Of a DNA stretch of 64,000 bases, positions 42,548 through 51,954 are shown one piece after another; the first letter of the stretch is position 1; every line of letters starts with the position of its first letter. The DNA is taken from NCBI GenBank assembly GCA_016873115.1, contig VGYB01000003.1, positions 53,235 through 117,234 of the forward strand, in the 5' to 3' direction. The DNA is from Planctomycetota bacterium (lineage in GTDB: Bacteria > Planctomycetota > Phycisphaerae > Phycisphaerales > SM1A02). Position numbers and translations under genes: made by a program. The notes below the pieces were generated by a model that did not search any database, was not told where the DNA came from, and saw nothing but the letters and a program-made list of their open reading frames with translations.

Positions 42548-43723
42548 ATGTCGAATGAAGCCGGAGATCGTGCGCCGAAGATGGCGCGAAAGCTCGGTCG
42601 TGGGTTGGGAAATCTGATTCCGGTGCCACTTCCACCAAAGGGGACTGAGTCCCCTGCCACTCGAGGTTCCAGTTCTGGTTCCACGGGGAACATCGGTTCG
42701 GCTCCGAGTCGCGAGCGTCCAGGCACGCCAGACGCTCCACCTCGTGCTGTACCCGCCAGCCTGCCAACAGCCCCGGCGAAGGGGGTTCGGGCCCCTGTCT
42801 CGCCGGGAACGCGTCCGGCGGTTGGTTCGAGTGCCGCTGCTGTTGCCAACGCGTCGGATCCGCCGCCTGGTGCTCTAGTCCGCGGCAGTGAAGGGTCTCG
42901 TGGTGGATCGGACGACGGAACCACCTACCGGGTCGTCCCAATTGCATCGATCACCCGAAATCCCTGGCAACCCCGCGAGATGTTCCACGAGGAACAAACT
43001 CGGGAGTTGGCACGGTCCATCGAGTTGGCGGGGCTGATGCAGCCACTGGTTGTTCGGCCCAAAGGCAAGGGCTTTGAACTCATTGCTGGCGAACGGCGCT
43101 TGCGTGCACTCGCACTCCTCAAGCGCACCGAGGCCCCGGTGGTTGTCCACGAGGTCAATGATCAGATGGCCGCGGAATGGGCGCTCATTGAGAATCTCCA
43201 GCGCGAAGACTTGAATCCGATGGAGCGCGCGACGGCGATGCAGCGCCTCGTCATCGAATTCGAGTTGACGCATGAGGAACTCGCCGACCGGCTTGGCTTG
43301 AAGCGCGTTTCGGTTACGAACCTGTTGGCGCTCAATCACTTAGATGCTAAGACCGCGGCACTTGTGCGATCCGGAGCACTTTCGGCAGGGCACGCAAAGT
43401 GCCTTGTGGGCATCGATTCGATCACCGATCGAATGCGTTTGGCAGAAGCCTGTGTCAAAGAGGCCTGGCCAGTTCGCAAACTCGAACAAGAGGCCAAGCG
43501 CATTCGCGAAGGTTCTACGGGGAACACCCGTCTTCCAACCACGCGGAACATCAGCGCCCATGTCGCCGATCTGGAACGGCAGCTCACGGAACACCTCGGG
43601 ACCAAGGTGACCATTCAGATGGGGCGCAAGCCGAGCACTGGCCGAATGGTGTTGCAGTTCTATTCAAACGCCCAATTCGAGGGCCTCCTTCAAGCGATGA
43701 ACTTCTCTAGTTCGGGGTTATAG
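42548..43723 (+). CDS. parB: ParB/Spo0J chromosome-partitioning protein
   Basis: A 391-residue DNA-binding CTPase. The N-terminus has the typical ARKLGRGLGNLI, followed by about 110 residues of low-complexity Pro/Ser/Gly linker. The ParB core begins YRVVPIASITRNPWQPREMF, with LARSIELAGLMQPLVVR and the CTP-binding box GERRLRA (181-187), then ENLQREDLNPMERA, the HTH ELTHEELADRLGLKRVSVTNLLAL, and the C-terminal dimer region (about 310-391). Its coding sequence is visibly less GC-biased than its neighbours. A parS-like site lies within it at 42981. No parA is in the window, which is unusual; parA may lie elsewhere. Confidence 0.95.
   Translation: MSNEAGDRAPKMARKLGRGLGNLIPVPLPPKGTESPATRGSSSGSTGNIGSAPSRERPGTPDAPPRAVPASLPTAPAKGVRAPVSPGTRPAVGSSAAAVANASDPPPGALVRGSEGSRGGSDDGTTYRVVPIASITRNPWQPREMFHEEQTRELARSIELAGLMQPLVVRPKGKGFELIAGERRLRALALLKRTEAPVVVHEVNDQMAAEWALIENLQREDLNPMERATAMQRLVIEFELTHEELADRLGLKRVSVTNLLALNHLDAKTAALVRSGALSAGHAKCLVGIDSITDRMRLAEACVKEAWPVRKLEQEAKRIREGSTGNTRLPTTRNISAHVADLERQLTEHLGTKVTIQMGRKPSTGRMVLQFYSNAQFEGLLQAMNFSSSGL
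42981..42996 (+). promoter_or_regulatory. parS-like site inside parB
   Basis: TGTTCCACGAGGAACA. It differs at one base (position 10, T to A) from the well-known parS form TGTTCCACGTGGAACA and at three from TGTTTCACGTGAAACA. The outer six bases on each side are a perfect inverted repeat. It encodes part of the motif after NPWQPRE in ParB, so it is both coding and a probable ParB loading site. Confidence 0.6.
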
Positions 43724-43855
43724 GACTATTCGGTACTGCATGGACTGGTGGCGGTCTGTCGTGACTGGCCTGACGCAGTCGGAGATTCGCATGATCGACT
43801 GGGCAGTACGCGATGGGTCCTCGTCGCGCGCTTGCCGCTCAGGCATGCAAGGCCA

Positions 43856-43861
43856 TAGCGT
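43856..43861 (+). promoter_or_regulatory. Possible promoter for the YceI gene (TTGCCG - 18 bp - TAGCGT)
   Basis: TTGCCG at 43832-43837 and TAGCGT at 43856-43861 with an 18-bp spacer, in the 174-bp gap between parB and the YceI gene. It would give a leader of about 30 bases containing the AGGAG ribosome binding site. Nothing else is seen in this gap. Confidence 0.35.
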
Positions 43862-43897
43862 CCACAGCCCAGTACCTCTCGCTCCCAGGAGTTCCTC

Positions 43898-44512
43898 ATG
43901 ATGCTTCGCGCCATCGTCACCATGCTTGCCATCGGTTCCCTTGCCGTGACCGCAGCGGTCGAACCGCCGCCGGAGGGCGTGGCCTACACGATCGATGGCG
44001 TGCACTCGAAGGCGCTCTTCCGGGTGCAGCATCTCGGGGCGGGCAGGTTCTGGGGGCGCTTCAATGATGTGTCGGGGACCGTCATGTTTGACCGAGGCGT
44101 TGAAATTCGAATGGATGTCGCCATCCGCACCGAGAGCGTCGACAGCGGCAACAAGGACCTGGACAAGCACCTCATGAGCCCGGACTTCTTCAACGCGAAG
44201 GAACCGTCGTGCGCCACGATGTCGTTCAAGTCATCCGGGTGCTCGATGGGCGACAAGGGGATCTACATGGTGACCGGTGACCTGACGATCCACGGTGTGA
44301 CCAAGTTGATCACCGTTCCCGTCGAGTTCACCGGGGCAGCTGACATGGGTCGCGGCGCACGCGCCGGCTTCGAGACGACCTTCTCGATCAAGCGCAGCGA
44401 GTACGGCATGAATTGGGGCGTCGAGAAGGGCATGCTGGGAGACGAGGTCCGCATCACGGTCGCGCTCGAAGGGGTGGAGGCCAAGGCCGATGAGGCCGGC
44501 GGCGGAGAGTGA
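43898..44512 (+). CDS. YceI family exported lipid-binding protein
   Basis: A 204-residue protein with a signal peptide (MLRAIVTMLAIGSLAVTAA) and the YceI lipocalin-like barrel: YTIDGVHSKALFRVQHLGAGRFWGRF, VAIRTESVDSGNKDLDKHLMSPDFFN, MSFKSSG, YMVTGDLTIHGVTKLITVPVEF and the end RSEYGMNWGVEKGMLGDEVRITVALEG. YceI proteins bind isoprenoid or other lipids in the periplasm. AGGAG lies eight bases before the ATG. The next gene begins 61 bp downstream on the same strand. Confidence 0.93.
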   Translation: MMLRAIVTMLAIGSLAVTAAVEPPPEGVAYTIDGVHSKALFRVQHLGAGRFWGRFNDVSGTVMFDRGVEIRMDVAIRTESVDSGNKDLDKHLMSPDFFNAKEPSCATMSFKSSGCSMGDKGIYMVTGDLTIHGVTKLITVPVEFTGAADMGRGARAGFETTFSIKRSEYGMNWGVEKGMLGDEVRITVALEGVEAKADEAGGGE

Positions 44513-44573
44513 TGAAGGTTCCCTCGGCAGCGTGGTGTCACACACGCGACATGCGTGAGCAGGGGGGATCATC

Positions 44574-45497
44574 ATGCTGACCATGCCGCTCGTCGCCGTT
44601 GCCGTTCCGGCGCTCGTCGGGGTGATCCTGTTGCTGTTGCCACGCAGGCCGTGGGTTGCCGTGGGGCCTCACGCCGACGAAGGACGCCGGGTTGTCCCGG
44701 GTACCGCGGCACTTTCGCTGGGGTGCGCCTTTGCGCTGTCGGTCTGGCTCCAGGAAGGCACCACCGCTCCGTGGGCACAGTGGCACACCGTGCCACTCGT
44801 GATCGGGGCGTTCTCGTTGCTGTCGCTCGCGCGCGGCTCGCATGAACGTCCGCTGGACGGCGCACTGGGTTGCGTCTCGGCTCCCTTCATGGCGATCATC
44901 GCGGTCCTGCTTGTCTTCTTCATGCGATTCCCGGGTTGGTCCCTCGGTGATCGCGCTCTCGCCGCACTCGCGGCATGGCCACTGGCGTTCATCCTCTGCT
45001 TCTCGATCGGATCGGCGCCGGCGACCACAGCCGTGATTGGGGCCGTGGCCAGCGGAGCGATGGCCTCATTGTGCATGGCCAGTGGATTCGCCAAGCTTGC
45101 GCTCGCCTTGGCTGCGGTGGCGACCGTGCTGCTGGCCATGTCCTTGCTGGCTCGTTGGCATCCCCGCATCACACCGGGTGTCGGCGTGGCCACGCTGCTG
45201 TCAGCCTTGCTCGTGGGCAGCGCTGCTGCCGGCCAGGCTCACGACTTCTCGACCTTTGCGCCGCACTGGTGGTGGGTCGTGGCACTCTCGCCGATCGTGC
45301 CGGTGATCACGGTTCCCCTGGTGGGACGCGCCTCCTCGAGCTGTACGGCTGCCGTGACCAAGGTGGCCGTGGTGATGCTTGTGTGTGGGGTTGCCATCGT
45401 CAACGCATGGGGTGCCAAGCGCGCTGCAAGCGAACCCATCGCGGCTGCGGAGCCCTGCAGCCGATCCAGCTTCGTGCGACACTGTGCGCATGGCTGA
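44574..45497 (+). CDS. Polytopic membrane protein of unknown function
   Basis: A 307-residue protein with about ten hydrophobic segments, starting [20 protein letters not shown] and including [32 protein letters not shown] and [23 protein letters not shown] run lies just before the ATG. Charged residues are few and I see no transporter signature. The last 8 bp overlap the start of xylA. In the 61-bp gap upstream a small inverted repeat (CACGC/GCGTG) is present. No family recognised. Confidence 0.72.
   Translation: MLTMPLVAVAVPALVGVILLLLPRRPWVAVGPHADEGRRVVPGTAALSLGCAFALSVWLQEGTTAPWAQWHTVPLVIGAFSLLSLARGSHERPLDGALGCVSAPFMAIIAVLLVFFMRFPGWSLGDRALAALAAWPLAFILCFSIGSAPATTAVIGAVASGAMASLCMASGFAKLALALAAVATVLLAMSLLARWHPRITPGVGVATLLSALLVGSAAAGQAHDFSTFAPHWWWVVALSPIVPVITVPLVGRASSSCTAAVTKVAVVMLVCGVAIVNAWGAKRAASEPIAAAEPCSRSSFVRHCAHG
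45478..45483 (+). promoter_or_regulatory. -10-like GACACT inside the upstream gene, leaderless start for xylA
   Basis: GACACT, six bases, ATG at 45490. It lies within the coding end of the membrane protein gene. The first base is G rather than T. Confidence 0.45.
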
Positions 45498-46815
45498 CTT
45501 CTTCGCCGGCGTCCCATCAATTGCCTTCAAGGGACCGGACTGCAACGAGCCGTTCGCGCTGCGCCAATACGACGCATCGGCATCCGTCGAGGGTCGCCCG
45601 ATGCGCGACCATCTTCGATTCGCCAGCTGCTACTGGCACACGATGCGGAACGGTCTGGCGGATCCGTTCGGCGCGCCGACGGCGTCGATGCCCTGGGACG
45701 ATGGCAGCGACTCCCTCGACAACGCGTTGCGCCGCGTCGATGCCTTCGGCGAGTTCCTCACGAAGACCGGCATCGGCTTCTGGTGCTTCCACGATCGCGA
45801 TGTCGCACCTGAGCGCGCCACGCTCGCGGCGACGGAGCGGGACTTCCACTTGATCGTCGATCGTCTCGAGTCGATGCAGCGGTCGACCGGTGCACGCCTC
45901 CTGTGGGGAACGGCGTGCCTCTTCAGCCATCCTCGCTACATGCATGGTGCAGCCACGAGCCCCGATGTCCGTGTGTTCCTGCACGCCGCGGCGCAGGTGC
46001 GCGTGGCGATGGAGGCTTCGATGCGCCTGGGGGGGCAGGGCTATGTCTTCTGGGGTGGGCGCGAGGGCTACACCACGCTGCTCAACACCGATCTTCGCCG
46101 CGAGCGGGAGCAGCTGGCGCGCTTCCTGCATCTGGCCGTCGGGCATGCCCGCTCGATCGGCTTCACCGGGCAGCTCTACATCGAGCCCAAGCCGCACGAG
46201 CCATCAACCCACCAGTACGACAGCGATGTCGAGGCCACGCTGAACTTCCTGCGCGAGTTCGGACTCATTGACCACATCAAGCTCAACATCGAGACCAACC
46301 ACGCCACGCTGGCCGGGCACTCGATGGAACATGAACTCCGCGCAGCGATCGCTGCGGATGCGCTCGGTTCCATCGACGCCAACATGGGTACGCCGGGACT
46401 GGGCTGGGATACCGACCGCTTCCCGACGGATCTTGCGCTGACCACCCAAGTCATGCTGGCCGTGCTCGACATGGGCGGCTTCACGACCGGCGGACTCAAC
46501 TTCGATGCCAAGCGTCGGCGCGAGAGTTTCACGCCGGATGACCTGGTGATCGCGCACCTGGCTGGCATGGACGCCTTCGCTGCCGGCCTCAGGATTGCCG
46601 CAGCCGTCCGTGCCGACGGTCGACTTGCAGCGTTCGTCCGTGATCGCTACTCGAGCTGGCAGGGGGATCTGGGCAGGCGCATCCTGTCGCGCGGAGCGAC
46701 CCTTGCCGAGCTCCATCGTCTTGCGCACGAGCTGGGACCCGTCGAGCCGGTCAGCGGGCGTCAGGAGATGCTCGAGGACATCGTGAACCAGATCACGATT
46801 CGCACACTACGGTGA
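45490..46815 (+). CDS. xylA: Xylose isomerase
   Basis: A 441-residue class II-size aldose isomerase converting xylose to xylulose (and glucose to fructose). The conserved FHDRDVAPE holds the catalytic His and Asp; [49 protein letters not shown] and [20 protein letters not shown] carry the metal ligands, and [13 protein letters not shown] closes the barrel. It begins 8 bp inside the previous gene, with its own -10-like box. The GAP1-like gene follows 5 bp downstream, so co-transcription with an apparently unrelated module is likely. No xylulokinase is near. Confidence 0.97.
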   Translation: MADFFAGVPSIAFKGPDCNEPFALRQYDASASVEGRPMRDHLRFASCYWHTMRNGLADPFGAPTASMPWDDGSDSLDNALRRVDAFGEFLTKTGIGFWCFHDRDVAPERATLAATERDFHLIVDRLESMQRSTGARLLWGTACLFSHPRYMHGAATSPDVRVFLHAAAQVRVAMEASMRLGGQGYVFWGGREGYTTLLNTDLRREREQLARFLHLAVGHARSIGFTGQLYIEPKPHEPSTHQYDSDVEATLNFLREFGLIDHIKLNIETNHATLAGHSMEHELRAAIAADALGSIDANMGTPGLGWDTDRFPTDLALTTQVMLAVLDMGGFTTGGLNFDAKRRRESFTPDDLVIAHLAGMDAFAAGLRIAAAVRADGRLAAFVRDRYSSWQGDLGRRILSRGATLAELHRLAHELGPVEPVSGRQEMLEDIVNQITIRTLR

Positions 46816-46819
46816 GTCC

Positions 46820-49153
46820 ATGGCACAGGAGCTTCTCTTCACCTCGGCACCAAGGGGACTCAAGCCCGGCTCGAGCGGACCGTGCACCGTGCAGATGTCC
46901 GACTCGATGCCGCCCTTGCTCATGCAGCGGCTCGAGGTGCTCAGCATCTATCGCGTCGCCAACGACGGTCACGAGCCGATCCCATCCCTGAGCCATGTCG
47001 TCGTCGACATGAACGGCATGCGGCGGCACATCGTCAGTCGTGTGGCGCACTCGGGTACCGACCACGCAGGGCGTCCCAATCGACTTGCGCATCACTTGGT
47101 GCTGCACGGCGAGGAACTTGGCCTGGGTGGCCCATCGTGGCTGGTGCAGCAGCCCATCTTCAAGACCAAGTGGGATGGACGCGTGACCCACCTCGAGGGC
47201 GAGGCGTGGCTGCCCGAGGGACCCACGCAACCAGTCCATGTGTGCGCCAACTGGAAGACCGTTGCAGGCGATGCGGGTTGGGCAGGGGTGGTGGCTGAGG
47301 CAGCCTTGGCATCGTCGCCCAAGCCCGTGTGGATCATCCATCGTCGCCATGTGCCGGTGCTCGCACTCCTCGATGAAGTGGTGTCCGTCGTCCCGCCGCG
47401 GGAGCGCTGGAAGATCACCTTCAGCACGCAGTTCACGCAGCCGTTGCCCGGTGCCGAGTGCACGATCCGATTCTGCCTCGACGGATCCGACGCCGCGCAG
47501 GCGACGCTTCATGCCGAAGGCCTGATCCTGAATCTCTCGGCACCCGGTCGGCTTGAACGCGCGGGCGGACTTGTGGCCGTTGCCCGGACCGGTCGCGCGG
47601 CCGCGGCGACACAACCGCTTCCCGTCAGTGTGGCGGCGCCCGTGGAGCTGGAGCCCGAGCTTCGTGGCAAGCGCGTGGTGTCGATGCTTGAGACCAAGGC
47701 ACCCACGCGAATCGATCCGACCACGCGCCCGACAAGCATGCCAGCAATCGATCTTGGAGGTGACTCGGGGGACCGGGATGCAGCAGGAGCCAGACAGCGC
47801 CGTCCATCCACGCCATGGCTGCCGTGGGCGGTGGTCCTGGCCGTGACGGCGTGGGCAACGATCGTCACGATCAAGGACATCCAGACCGAGTCCCCCGCAC
47901 CGAGAGCCGCACCGTTGGCCGGGATCATGCCAGCCGACAGTGAGCGTGACCGTGTGCAGGCACGCATCGATGCACTCGAGGCCGAGGTCCGAGCTGCGAA
48001 CGAGTCAACGACCGCCCTTGAGGCCCAACTTCGCGTACGTGACGAGGAAGCCGCGCGCGACCAAGCCTTGATCGCTGATCTTGAGTCTCGCCTTGCGGCC
48101 ACGGTGGAGACGACCCAGCCAGCCGCAGCGCGCACCACGACCAGCCCCGCGAATGAGGCGTCGACCACAGAAACGGAGCCGCCTGCGACAGCCACCGAGG
48201 CCGGGCTCAAACGCCCTGAGGCGGCCAGCGGCGAGCAGCGGCTTGGTGCAGTCAGTGGCTCATCGATCTCGATCGATTGGCCCGAGGGAACGGGCGTTGA
48301 ACTGGGATGGGCCGATGGCGTGCTGTTGCAGCAACCGAGCGGCAAGCCGCTTGCCACGCTGCGGCTTGCAGGCGGTGCCGCGATCTGGACCTGGGATGCT
48401 CTCGCGCTTCCAGGGCTGAGCGGCGAAGGACTCGAATCGGTCCTTGATGCGGTCACGGCTGCATCCATCACGGTTGACGGCCGACAGGCTGCGACGCGGA
48501 TCGATCCCCGTACCCTGACGCTGCAGGTCCAGCGCAAGGCACTCGTCCCCAAGGCGATCGAGCTGCGGCCACCGTTGCAACTGCCCTGGGCCGGGCCGAT
48601 CACGGTGCAGTCGCAGGATGGACCCAAGCCAGTGGAGCCCGGCCGGGCGGTCGAGGTGAAGATCAACGACGAACTCGGCACGCGCGGTGTGCTGACCGTG
48701 GCACTTGCGACGCGCGGGAATCGTGTGACGTGCTCGTTCATGCCGGATGCATCACTCGACCAGGATGCCACGCGACGCAGGCTGGCCGATGCGACACAAG
48801 CCAACGAGTTCATCATGCTCGTGCGCGAACACGATCAACTGATCAGGGAGCAGCCCGCGAAGCTCCGCAAGAACCTGGGCATCCCCAAGGGCCGTGATGC
48901 CTACGAGGCCTACCTCGCCAAGTATCCAATCATCGCCGAGAAGATTGTGGCATTCCGGGCGCAGGGACTTGATGACCTGAAGGAACAGCTCGATCGGGAC
49001 AGCGCGGCTGCCGCCGCGGAAGTCGACGCTGCCATGTCAGCCGTGGCGCGTGGTGATGCGTTGCGTTCGCAGTGGCCGAGTGCCATCGCCGAGATTGCGC
49101 CACGGGGCGGACAGGGCTTCGTGCTCCTTCGCATCGAGGCGATCGGCCCATGA
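46820..49153 (+). CDS. GAP1-N2-like membrane protein (first gene of a two-gene module)
   Basis: A 777-residue protein. The N-terminal 270 residues begin ELLFTSAPRGLKPGSSGPCTV, which I recognise as the start typical of GTPase-associated protein 1 N-terminal domain type 2 (GAP1-N2), with RPNRLAHHLVL, WLVQQPIF and PPRERWKITFSTQF further on. A linker leads to one membrane helix (about 332-352, LPWAVVLAVTAWATIVTI), then a long coiled coil (about 372-436, RDRVQARIDALEAEVRAANE) and a soluble C-terminal region (about 480-777) rich in helices at the end. The stop overlaps the next gene by 4 bp. GAP1 proteins occur in predicted NTP-dependent conflict systems with GTPases; no GTPase is adjacent here. 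Confidence 0.75.
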   Translation: MAQELLFTSAPRGLKPGSSGPCTVQMSDSMPPLLMQRLEVLSIYRVANDGHEPIPSLSHVVVDMNGMRRHIVSRVAHSGTDHAGRPNRLAHHLVLHGEELGLGGPSWLVQQPIFKTKWDGRVTHLEGEAWLPEGPTQPVHVCANWKTVAGDAGWAGVVAEAALASSPKPVWIIHRRHVPVLALLDEVVSVVPPRERWKITFSTQFTQPLPGAECTIRFCLDGSDAAQATLHAEGLILNLSAPGRLERAGGLVAVARTGRAAAATQPLPVSVAAPVELEPELRGKRVVSMLETKAPTRIDPTTRPTSMPAIDLGGDSGDRDAAGARQRRPSTPWLPWAVVLAVTAWATIVTIKDIQTESPAPRAAPLAGIMPADSERDRVQARIDALEAEVRAANESTTALEAQLRVRDEEAARDQALIADLESRLAATVETTQPAAARTTTSPANEASTTETEPPATATEAGLKRPEAASGEQRLGAVSGSSISIDWPEGTGVELGWADGVLLQQPSGKPLATLRLAGGAAIWTWDALALPGLSGEGLESVLDAVTAASITVDGRQAATRIDPRTLTLQVQRKALVPKAIELRPPLQLPWAGPITVQSQDGPKPVEPGRAVEVKINDELGTRGVLTVALATRGNRVTCSFMPDASLDQDATRRRLADATQANEFIMLVREHDQLIREQPAKLRKNLGIPKGRDAYEAYLAKYPIIAEKIVAFRAQGLDDLKEQLDRDSAAAAAEVDAAMSAVARGDALRSQWPSAIAEIAPRGGQGFVLLRIEAIGP

Positions 49154-51954
49154 CCAAGGACCAGCACGGCGGGCAGGTCCTGGATGCATCACAGGCCGCC
49201 AGTGCATGGCGAGCCGTGCAAGCGGGCCTTGTGGATGACCAGTCGCTGCACGAGAGCGTGCACCACCAGGTCACGCTGGCACTCGAGGCGATCCGCCGTC
49301 TGCCGACCGACCGGTGCCAGGATGCGGCGGCATCGCGTCGGTTGCTGTCCGGCATCGATGCGCTTGGTGGTGATGCGGCGATCAGTGCCCTTGCAGCGCC
49401 ATGGCTTGTGCGCCATGTCGATGGTTCGGTGCCGGCCGGTCACGACCTTGTGCCGCTCACGCACGATGAGCTTGGGGCGATCGGTTGTGCGCTCGGACCT
49501 GTTGAGCAATCGTCGGACTGGAAGGGTTCCGACGACGCCGACGGCATGGAACCGGGTCTTGGGTGGCATCTTCGGCGGACGACCAGCCCCGAACTCATGG
49601 GGGAGATCGATGCGTCGCTCGCTCGGGCGGCTCGAGTGGCCTTCGATCGGCACCGTGCTGCAGGTCGTATCGCGCCATGCTGGTCGCTCGGGGCGGAACT
49701 CCATGCCTTCGGTGGCCCCCTGAGCACGGCCCTGTCGATCGATCTTGTGCGATGGCTCGATGCGGTCCGTGGGATGGAAGCCGGCGTCCTGGCGCGAATC
49801 CTGCTGGACGAGTGGCGCACGGCGTCTGGCCAGGCTGACGATGCCGCGGCATGGTCGTGGGCCGGCGGCGGGCCGGGCGCGGCCGCGGACCTCACCGACG
49901 CGTTGGAGGCCCAGACGCGTGAGGATCGACGATCGGCGACGCACGCCGCCCTGATGGCCCTGATCGTGAATCCGCTGGTGGACGATGCAACCGTCAAGGA
50001 CGCCGTGTCGCGTCACGGTGACCTCGTCGATGCGCGGATCGAGGCGCTCTGCGCGGTTCGCGCGCGCACCCACGGTCGATGGCGGCACGGTCGTCTGGCC
50101 TGGGGTATCGCCAAGGTGGTGCTCGGGCTGGTGGTGGTCGGACTGGGCCTGTCATGGGTGGTTCGTGAGCGGCAGCTCGATGCGCGGGCGCAGGCACTGG
50201 CCGCGGAGGTCGATGTTGCGGTGGTCGCAGGGTTCGAGCGGTCGGAGTTCGAGCCGGCGCTCACGCTCATGGATCGGGCGGCGGAGCAGGGACTTGCGGC
50301 ACGCGCCGCGATGCTGGATGCGGGCGCACGGCTGCGGGAACGCATGGAAGCCCGTCGCGTGACGGAGGAGGAAGCCCGCGCCGCACTTGCTGCAGCGGGC
50401 CCGCCTGATGCACCCGACGCACCCATCGCCATCGTGCGCGCGATGCTGGATGGACCGGTGAGCACCGCGCATCGAGCGCAGTGCGAGGCGTGGCTTGAGC
50501 GTGCAGCACGCGCATCCGCTGCCCGCGACGAAGCACTTCGAGCGGCGCTTGCCGTGCGTGTGGCTGCCGTGCAGCAGGCGATCGATCTGGCCGAGGAGGC
50601 CGCTCGCAACGGCGGCGATGCGCGCAGCCTGCTCCTGTCAGCACGCGCTGCAGTGCAGTCGATCGTGAGCGATGCCTCGCTGCCGGCCTCTCGCGCCGGG
50701 GTTGCTGCTGCCCTGGGCTCCCGCCTCGATGCACTCGGTGCACGCCTCGATGCCGATGAGGCGGCGGCACGGATGCGCGTCGAACGCATGCAGGCGATCG
50801 AGTCGATCGCGCTCCATGCAGCCGATCCGGCGGCGTATGGCAAGGCGCTTCGCGCGTTCAGCGAGGCGCGGCCGGACGACCCGCTGGCTCCGGCGTTCCA
50901 GTCGTCCGGCCTGCTCGAGCCGTCGTGGCGCACGGCTGTCGCGTGGCATGTGCTGGCGAAGGAACTCGCATCGGATCCTCTTCCTGAATCGCTGGTGACA
51001 TCGCGGACCCAGCGCCAACGCATCGAGTCGTGGTTGCGGGACCATGCGACGGGGCCGGGTGTCGATGCAGCGCGTCGATACCTCGCGCTCCTGCCGCGTG
51101 AGCATGATTGGTCCACGGGCGTTCAGGCTCGAGTGCGTGACCTGAGGCTCGATGAGTTCGCGTTGTTCGTGCTTCGCGATGGCACGCGTCAGTGGCATCG
51201 TCGCCCGATGACCGCGGTCATCGAGCGGGGGGGGCGGCTCACGGTTCAGGCGATCGATTCCGTGAATCAAGCGAAGCCGATCGAACGATCCCTCGATGTG
51301 CTCGACATCGTCAGTGACAGTGCACGACCGCTGGCCGTCGTGCTTGCACCGTTGGGGCAGCGGCTGGCAACAGGTGCCGATCATGGGCCCGATGCGGCGC
51401 TGGCGTTGATGCATGAGTTGGTCAGTGTGCCGGCACCAGCCACCGAGCCCGCGATCGATCCCGTGCTCCGGCTCTACCTCGCGCGCGCGGTCGGGCTTCG
51501 TGCGCAGCAGTCGCTGCCGATGCTTGCATCCTTCCTCAGGCCCACGCTTGAGGCCATCGAACGGGAAGGCGTGGACCAGCGGGATTGGATGGTGCCCGTA
51601 CCGCAGCCCGAGTCGATGCCGGCATGGATCCGTGCGCAGGCGCTCGCAGACTCGATCGCCAGGCTCAATCTGCCTGCGCAGTGGCGAGCTGCCCGCACGA
51701 AGACGGCCGCACTGCTCTCCGCCGCACCACGACCCTTCGCGATGCTCTGCTGGGAGTTCCCCGGAGGCGTGATCACGCCCTCGCCCGATCCGTCGCGTGC
51801 CGGTTGGTCGGTCGTCGTGCTGCGTGGCCCCGATGGGCCGATGGATCCGGTCGGCACGGTCAATCAAGCCGGCCGCGTCGAACTCGTGCGGCCGGACCGC
51901 ATGGCGGATCGCCCCTCAGGATCGATGCTGTTCGTCGTTCCGTCCGCTCGCTGA
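49150..51954 (+). CDS. Large single-pass membrane protein coupled to the GAP1-like gene
   Basis: A 934-residue protein translated from an ATG overlapping the stop of the GAP1-like gene. The N-terminal 300 residues are mixed alpha/beta with no known motif (LEAIRRLPTDRCQDAAASRRLL, GHDLVPLTHDELGAIG, LLDEWRTASGQ). One membrane helix is at about 316-337 (AWGIAKVVLGLVVVGLGLSWVV). Beyond it lie about 300 residues of alanine-rich helix with coiled-coil character (ERMEARRVTEEEARAALAAAG, VQQAIDLAEEAARNGGDAR), then a mixed C-terminal domain. It mirrors its partner: soluble N-domain, one helix, coiled coil, C-domain. The two likely assemble side by side in the membrane. The function is unknown. The 3' end overlaps the convergent transporter gene by 39 bp. 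Confidence 0.72.
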   Translation: MTKDQHGGQVLDASQAASAWRAVQAGLVDDQSLHESVHHQVTLALEAIRRLPTDRCQDAAASRRLLSGIDALGGDAAISALAAPWLVRHVDGSVPAGHDLVPLTHDELGAIGCALGPVEQSSDWKGSDDADGMEPGLGWHLRRTTSPELMGEIDASLARAARVAFDRHRAAGRIAPCWSLGAELHAFGGPLSTALSIDLVRWLDAVRGMEAGVLARILLDEWRTASGQADDAAAWSWAGGGPGAAADLTDALEAQTREDRRSATHAALMALIVNPLVDDATVKDAVSRHGDLVDARIEALCAVRARTHGRWRHGRLAWGIAKVVLGLVVVGLGLSWVVRERQLDARAQALAAEVDVAVVAGFERSEFEPALTLMDRAAEQGLAARAAMLDAGARLRERMEARRVTEEEARAALAAAGPPDAPDAPIAIVRAMLDGPVSTAHRAQCEAWLERAARASAARDEALRAALAVRVAAVQQAIDLAEEAARNGGDARSLLLSARAAVQSIVSDASLPASRAGVAAALGSRLDALGARLDADEAAARMRVERMQAIESIALHAADPAAYGKALRAFSEARPDDPLAPAFQSSGLLEPSWRTAVAWHVLAKELASDPLPESLVTSRTQRQRIESWLRDHATGPGVDAARRYLALLPREHDWSTGVQARVRDLRLDEFALFVLRDGTRQWHRRPMTAVIERGGRLTVQAIDSVNQAKPIERSLDVLDIVSDSARPLAVVLAPLGQRLATGADHGPDAALALMHELVSVPAPATEPAIDPVLRLYLARAVGLRAQQSLPMLASFLRPTLEAIEREGVDQRDWMVPVPQPESMPAWIRAQALADSIARLNLPAQWRAARTKTAALLSAAPRPFAMLCWEFPGGVITPSPDPSRAGWSVVVLRGPDGPMDPVGTVNQAGRVELVRPDRMADRPSGSMLFVVPSAR

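Noticed and set aside
43718..44170. 150-residue minus-strand frame opposite YceI
   Set aside because: Antisense shadow; it includes the intergenic region and has no motif.
46820..49153. Calling the GAP1-like pair a proven defence system
   Set aside because: Only the N-domain start is recognisable, no effector or GTPase is adjacent, and no test was possible; kept as a hypothesis only.
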